64,000 bases of DNA from Streptomyces sp. NBC_01669 (GTDB lineage Bacteria > Actinomycetota > Actinomycetes > Streptomycetales > Streptomycetaceae). A model generated the notes under the pieces. It was not told the DNA's origin, ran no database searches, and saw only the letters and a list, made by a program, of their open reading frames with translations. This document shows positions 60,263 through 64,000 of this stretch, in pieces (within the stretch, counting starts at the first letter, position 1; each line of letters begins with the position of its first letter). Where the stretch lies: positions 4,960,001 to 5,024,000 of the forward strand of contig NZ_JAPEQG010000001.1 in the NCBI RefSeq assembly GCF_026339735.1. The letters run 5' to 3'. The position numbers and the translations under genes were made by a program.

Positions 60263-61676
60263 AACGGATGCGGCTGACCCCGCGCCGCCCACGGCGAAGG
60301 GCTCGGCCGCGCGCTCCCGCGCCACCGCCTGGATCATTTCGGCCGGTGTCTTCGTCGTGAACCTCGACCTGTTCATCGTCAACGTCGCCGTCCCCGCCCT
60401 CGGCGACTCCTTCCACGGCAGCTCCCTCGCCTCGCTGTCCTGGGTGCTCAACGCGTACGCGATCGTCTTCGCCGCCCTGCTCGTCGTCGCCGGCCGGCTG
60501 GCCGACCGGTACGGGCACCGGCGCGGCTTCCTCCTCGGGCTGGCGGTCTTCACCGTCGCCTCCGCACTCTGTGCCGTCGCCCCGGGCGTCGGCTGGCTGG
60601 TCGCCGCCCGCGCCCTGCAGGCCGCCGGAGCCGCCGCACTGATGCCGACCTCGCTGGCGCTCCTGCTCGTCAACACCCCGCCGGAGCGCCGACCGCAGGC
60701 CATCCGCAGCTGGGCGGCGATCGGGGGGATCGCCGCCGGTCTCGGTCCCGTCATCGGTGGGCTGCTGGTGGAGGCCGACTGGCGCTGGGTGTTCCTTGTC
60801 AACGTGCCGGTCGGTGCGGTCGGACTGGTGGCCGGGGCCCGACTGCTGCCCGACGCCCGCCCGGACCGCGACGGCCGCTTCCCGGATCTGGTCGGCGCCG
60901 CCGTGCTCACGCTCGCCATCGGTGCGCTCGCGCTCGGACTGGTCAAGGCCGATGCCTGGGGCTGGGGTTCGCCGGAGGTGATCGGCTCGCTCGTCGCCGC
61001 GGTCGCGCTCGGTGGGGCGTTCTGGCTGCGCTCCGCCCGGCACAGCGCCCCGATCGTCGAGCTGCCGATGCTGCGCACCCCGGCCTTCGCGGCCGCCACC
61101 CTTGCCGCCCTTCTCTTCACCGTCGCGTTCGCGGCGATGCTGCTGACCTCGGTGCTCTGGTGCCAGCAGGTGTGGGGGTACTCGGCGATCCGTACCGGAC
61201 TGGCCATCGCGCCCGGCCCGTTGGTCGTTCCGGCGCTCGCCGTCACCTCCGGCCCGGTGGTCCGCCGCCTCGGCGCGGGCCGCACGGCGGCGCTCGGCTG
61301 CCTGCTGTTCGCTGTCGGCCTCGGCTGGTGGGCGATCGCGCTCGACACGGTCCCGCACTACGCGACGGGGTTCGTGCCCGGCATGCTGATCACTGGCATC
61401 GGCGTCGGTTTCGCCCTGCCCACTCTGGTCGGTGCGGCTGCGACGGCCCTTCCGCCGACCCGGTTCGCGACCGGATCGGCTGTCACCACGATGGCGCGCC
61501 AGACCGGTTCGGTCCTCGGCGTCGCCCTGATGGTCACTCTGCTCGCCACCCCACAGACCCCGGCCGCGGCACTCGAGGCGTTCCGACACGGCTGGTGGGC
61601 AGCGGCAGTCACCGCCGTACTCGCCGCAGCGACGGCCCTCGCCCTGCCCCGGTCGGGCACTGCGGGCCGCGCCTGA
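60237..61676 (+). CDS. MFS drug-efflux transporter, DHA2 type
   Basis: A 479-residue efflux pump with about 14 helices. Helix 1 has VVNLDLFIVNVAVPALGDSF; the loop motif GRLADRYGHRRGF follows helix 2; motif C-like WAAIGGIAAGLGPVIGGLLV lies in helix 5. It is probably repressed by the divergent HxlR regulator. The stop TGA is part of the CTGAG flank of MITE copy B. Confidence 0.9.
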   Translation: MTVGESNSLTDAADPAPPTAKGSAARSRATAWIISAGVFVVNLDLFIVNVAVPALGDSFHGSSLASLSWVLNAYAIVFAALLVVAGRLADRYGHRRGFLLGLAVFTVASALCAVAPGVGWLVAARALQAAGAAALMPTSLALLLVNTPPERRPQAIRSWAAIGGIAAGLGPVIGGLLVEADWRWVFLVNVPVGAVGLVAGARLLPDARPDRDGRFPDLVGAAVLTLAIGALALGLVKADAWGWGSPEVIGSLVAAVALGGAFWLRSARHSAPIVELPMLRTPAFAAATLAALLFTVAFAAMLLTSVLWCQQVWGYSAIRTGLAIAPGPLVVPALAVTSGPVVRRLGAGRTAALGCLLFAVGLGWWAIALDTVPHYATGFVPGMLITGIGVGFALPTLVGAAATALPPTRFATGSAVTTMARQTGSVLGVALMVTLLATPQTPAAALEAFRHGWWAAAVTAVLAAATALALPRSGTAGRA

Positions 61677-61677
61677 G

Positions 61678-61838
61678 AGCCTGTCGGGTGACCTCTGACC
61701 GGGCGGCCACGCCCTGGCACCCACGCTTCCCGCGTTGCCGAAATATCCTAGTAGCTCCGCTACGAGGACATCCCGCCGCCTTGGAATCGCACGCACCAGA
61801 CCGCGTCCGCTATCCGATCGAAGGTCACCCGACAGGCT
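61678..61838. mobile_element. MITE-like element, copy B (161 bp)
   Basis: The same 17-bp terminal inverted repeats as copy A, flanked by CTGAG at 61673-61677 and 61839-61843. Its centre holds a small hairpin (CCTAGTAGC / GCTACGAGG). It lacks the 43-bp insert of copy A. It abuts the MFS stop codon and lies before the esterase 3' end. Confidence 0.85.
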
Positions 61839-61931
61839 CTGAGCGGGACGGCAGACATGTGGCGGCCCACCGGAGACCTCCCGGCGGACCGCCACCTTTC
61901 CGTACCGCACGAACGCGTTACCCGTTGCGTA

Positions 61932-62738
61932 TTACGCGACCGAGCGGAAGGCGGGCAGATAACCGCCCGACTGCCCCGCGGCCTTGGGGTGGTACGAGTT
62001 GTAGACCGGCAGCGTCACACTGTTGAGCCAGGCGTCGCCGGAGCACAGCTCATGCTCGGTGAACTCGTCGACCACGCCGGAGAACGTGAATCCGGCATTG
62101 GCCGCCTGCTTGGCGATGACACCGTTCAGCACGTCGGACGCATTGTTGATGGCCGAGCGCTCGGTCTCGGTGAGCCCGGCGATGCAGGTCCCGTTCAGCT
62201 GGTAGAACCGCGGATATCCCAGCACCACCACATGGGCCTGCGGGGCACGGGAACGGATGGCGCTGTACAGCGAACCCAGGCCGGACGGAAGCGAGTTCTG
62301 CATCTGCGACACAGCCACGTTCACGCTGCTCACGCAGGTGGACTCGCTGTACAGGACGCAGTCCTGCATGACATCGGCGAAACCGACGTCGTTGCCGCCC
62401 GCGGTGACGCTCACCAGGGTCGTCGACGAACTCAGCACACCCAGCTGACTGCCGGCGACGGAGCCGGTCGTGGCACCCGAGCATGCGACGAAGGCGAACG
62501 AGGCCGGCGAATTCGCCGCCGCCCAGAGGTAGGGGTAGGCCTTGGTGCTCCGGCGGCAGTCGCCGGAGTCGGAGAGATAGCTTCCCGAACCGACGCCGGA
62601 CGAGTAGGAGTCGCCGAGGGCGACATACCCGCCGGCGGCGGCCGAGGAGGTTGCCGAGGCCGGCTGGGCCATGCCCAGCGCGGCCACGACGGCGAGGACC
62701 AGAGTGGATGCGGACGCCCAGAATCTCCGTACTGACAT
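61932..62738 (-). CDS. Secreted SGNH/GDSL esterase
   Basis: A 268-residue secreted lipase/esterase. After a Sec signal (ASTLVLAVVAALGMAQPASA) comes block I VALGDSYSSGVGSG with the catalytic serine, glycine block FVACSGATTG, block III VTAGGNDVGFAD, and block V in YNSYHPKAAGQ with the catalytic histidine. Six cysteines give likely disulfides. It resembles Streptomyces extracellular SGNH lipases. ATG 62738 after GGAGGG; the longer frame to 62963 lacks the signal start. Confidence 0.93.
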   Translation of the reverse strand: MSVRRFWASASTLVLAVVAALGMAQPASATSSAAAGGYVALGDSYSSGVGSGSYLSDSGDCRRSTKAYPYLWAAANSPASFAFVACSGATTGSVAGSQLGVLSSSTTLVSVTAGGNDVGFADVMQDCVLYSESTCVSSVNVAVSQMQNSLPSGLGSLYSAIRSRAPQAHVVVLGYPRFYQLNGTCIAGLTETERSAINNASDVLNGVIAKQAANAGFTFSGVVDEFTEHELCSGDAWLNSVTLPVYNSYHPKAAGQSGGYLPAFRSVA

Positions 62739-63500
62739 GCCTGTCAGCCCTCCGAAGTGTGGGGGGTGGGTGGGGGGTTGAGTGAGCGAGGACGTTTCTA
62801 GCAGCTGTTGGTACTCGCCGGTAATGGCTGCTTCAGAACTCGTCTGAAATGTCCGAATGATCGTTCGTTCGGGCATGCTGATCCGCCCGTCCACCGTCGG
62901 TCGCCGGGAGAAGGGATGCGTTGACCGGGAGGGCTTCGTCGCGCATGCGGCGCGAGGAGTCACGGAACCTTCTGCACAGTCGACGCGCCTCGCTGAAACC
63001 GGGGTCGCGACATCAAGGTGTCCCCCGAGGCCCCGGAAGACGTGTGCCGGACTCTGCGCCTCGACACGCGGGAACGGGCCCGCCCCGTCCGTCCGGCAGG
63101 CCCAACTCGCCGTCCTTGTGCGGCGCGACCAGGAGTCCGGCCGACCCAGGGCTACGACGTGACATCGACCGGAGGGCGCTGCTCCCGGCCAAGTCGCTCA
63201 ACGATACGGGGACATGCCAAGGCCCGACTTCGAGGGCGCCGAAGTGATCGATGCGGAGGGGCTGTTCGCCCTGGCCTGACGCGCCGGAGCGCGCGGCACG
63301 CCCGGCCGGCGGCACCCAGGCAGTCCCACGGCGAGCTGCCGCTCGGGGGCATCCCTGAGATCCTGCGGAGAGCCGGCGGCGCAGTGCGCCCGGAGGGCGT
63401 CTGTGCCGCGACGCTGCTGAGCGCCGTGTCGGCGCAGGACGCGGACATCATCACGCCCCCTCGACGTGGACACGCGTCATGAACACGACCGGCCGAGCCG
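62739..63500. other. Region with no intact gene before the window end
   Basis: After the esterase promoter this stretch shows only short coding-like patches: a 21-codon frame at 63214-63279 (MPRPDFEGAEVIDAEGLFAL) and a frame with strong third-position GC at about 63330-63455 (GGIPEILRRAGGAVRPEGVC). They end at stops and do not join, which suggests decayed genes. Confidence 0.45.
62832..62848. promoter_or_regulatory. Inverted repeat upstream of the esterase
   Basis: TTCAGA-ACTCG-TCTGAA lies about 94 bp upstream of the esterase start, in its promoter region. A shorter CCGAA/TTCGG pair follows at 62853-62872. Possible operators. Confidence 0.4.
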
Positions 63501-64000
63501 ATGTCGGCTCGTCGGGCGCTCGCCGGCGCCGGACTGCGAGCGGTGTTCGGGCGCGGCGGACCGGGGGCAAGCCGGACTTCGGCGCCCCGCCTCCAGGAGC
63601 TGCGCCGCGTGCGCAGGAAACTGCTCCGTTCGGACGACGGACCGGTCACTCCGACCGTGGCCACGACGGGCCCCGGCGTCTGCGGCGTCGACAACGCGCA
63701 CAGTCGCGGGCTGCCCGGCGACCGAGATGACGTTGCCGGTACTCGGGGTGCAGGCTGCAGTACGACGGATCCTGACGGCCGGGATCATCACCGGCCTCGG
63801 TATCGACATCGAAACTCGCCGCAGCGGGCGCGGTCTGTTCACCGTGATGCGCTTCGCGGTCGCAACCGACCGGGCGAACGCGCCGGACGAGGAGTCCGCA
63901 CTCGGCGCGCGGGAGGTGCTACGAAATCATCGAAGGGGCGCGCGGCATCGGGGCCGGTGGCCGGGCAGAGCGGCGGATCCGGTCCCGCTCACGCCCGGCG
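63501..64000 (+). pseudogene. Candidate frameshifted gene running off the window
   Basis: The frame with good codon use changes twice: ATG 63501 to about 63725 (MSARRALAGAGLRAVFGRGG), then about 63727 to 63919 (ILTAGIITGLGIDIETRRSG and GLFTVMRFAVATDRANAPDE), then 63920 to the window end (YEIIEGARGIGAGGRAERR). Each shift is marked by sudden rare codons in the frame left behind. No family was recognised. It may be a pseudogene or the result of sequencing errors. Confidence 0.4.

Noticed and set aside
63013..63315. Minus-strand frame of 100 codons at the right edge
   Set aside because: No motif or ribosome-binding site; codon signal is weak on this strand too.

Overview
The window is a contiguous stretch of a high-GC actinobacterial chromosome, almost certainly Streptomyces. 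The evidence is very high third-position GC, frequent GTG starts, the gene order dnaK-operon tail (grpE-dnaJ-hspR), clpB with an HspR (HAIR) operator, pyrE-fba, purA, ybaB-recR and ask-asd, and a Streptomyces-type parS site (GTTTCACGTGAAAC). Streptomyces parS sites cluster around oriC, so this is probably core chromosome within a few hundred kilobases of the origin. No tRNA, rRNA, CRISPR array or phage was seen.

Layout. 1-2.4 kb: end of the heat-shock operon. 2.4-5.2 kb: a secreted PA14/fibronectin-III protein and a small DUF3592-like membrane protein. 5.2-7.2 kb: an accessory patch with a MITE-like element, a LuxR-type regulator and a divergent pair encoding an exported peptide with 18-residue repeats and a small Rieske-like protein lacking its iron-sulfur histidines. 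This is the best candidate for an undescribed system. 7.3-19.7 kb: F420/PPOX-type oxidoreductase, clpB, YbjN-like chaperone-like protein, aminotransferase, membrane-bound spermidine synthase-like enzyme, aldose epimerase, pyrE, parS and fba. 19.8-26.3 kb: PatB/MalY aminotransferase, DHA2 transporter, and a tryptophan-to-anthranilate (kynurenine) cluster. 26.4-33 kb: NarL-type two-component system, P450, and an ABC exporter with a divergent GbsR/MarR-type regulator. 33-43 kb: DUF1876, a lipid-kinase-like protein, purA, a second DnaN-like clamp, a PucR-type regulator, an FG-GAP protein and a transmembrane Ser/Thr kinase. 42.9-48 kb: MarR/DJ-1 operon with a perfect operator, class III aminotransferase, GntR regulator and a SLATT-like membrane protein. 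48.4-55.3 kb: ybaB-recR, ask-asd and an ECF sigma factor with a translationally coupled membrane protein. 55.4-62.7 kb: SURF1, an S9 peptidase, a methyltransferase, an HxlR/MFS divergent pair, a second MITE copy and a secreted SGNH esterase. The last 1.2 kb has no intact gene and looks like decayed, frameshifted coding sequence.

Genes that work together: GrpE, DnaJ and ClpB form a protein-disaggregation set under HspR. TDO, kynureninase and the alpha/beta hydrolase can convert tryptophan to anthranilate. Ask and Asd make aspartate semialdehyde. Several regulator/target pairs (GbsR/ABC, MarR/DJ-1, HxlR/MFS, LuxR/peptide) are divergent or overlapping and have visible inverted or direct repeats between or upstream of them.
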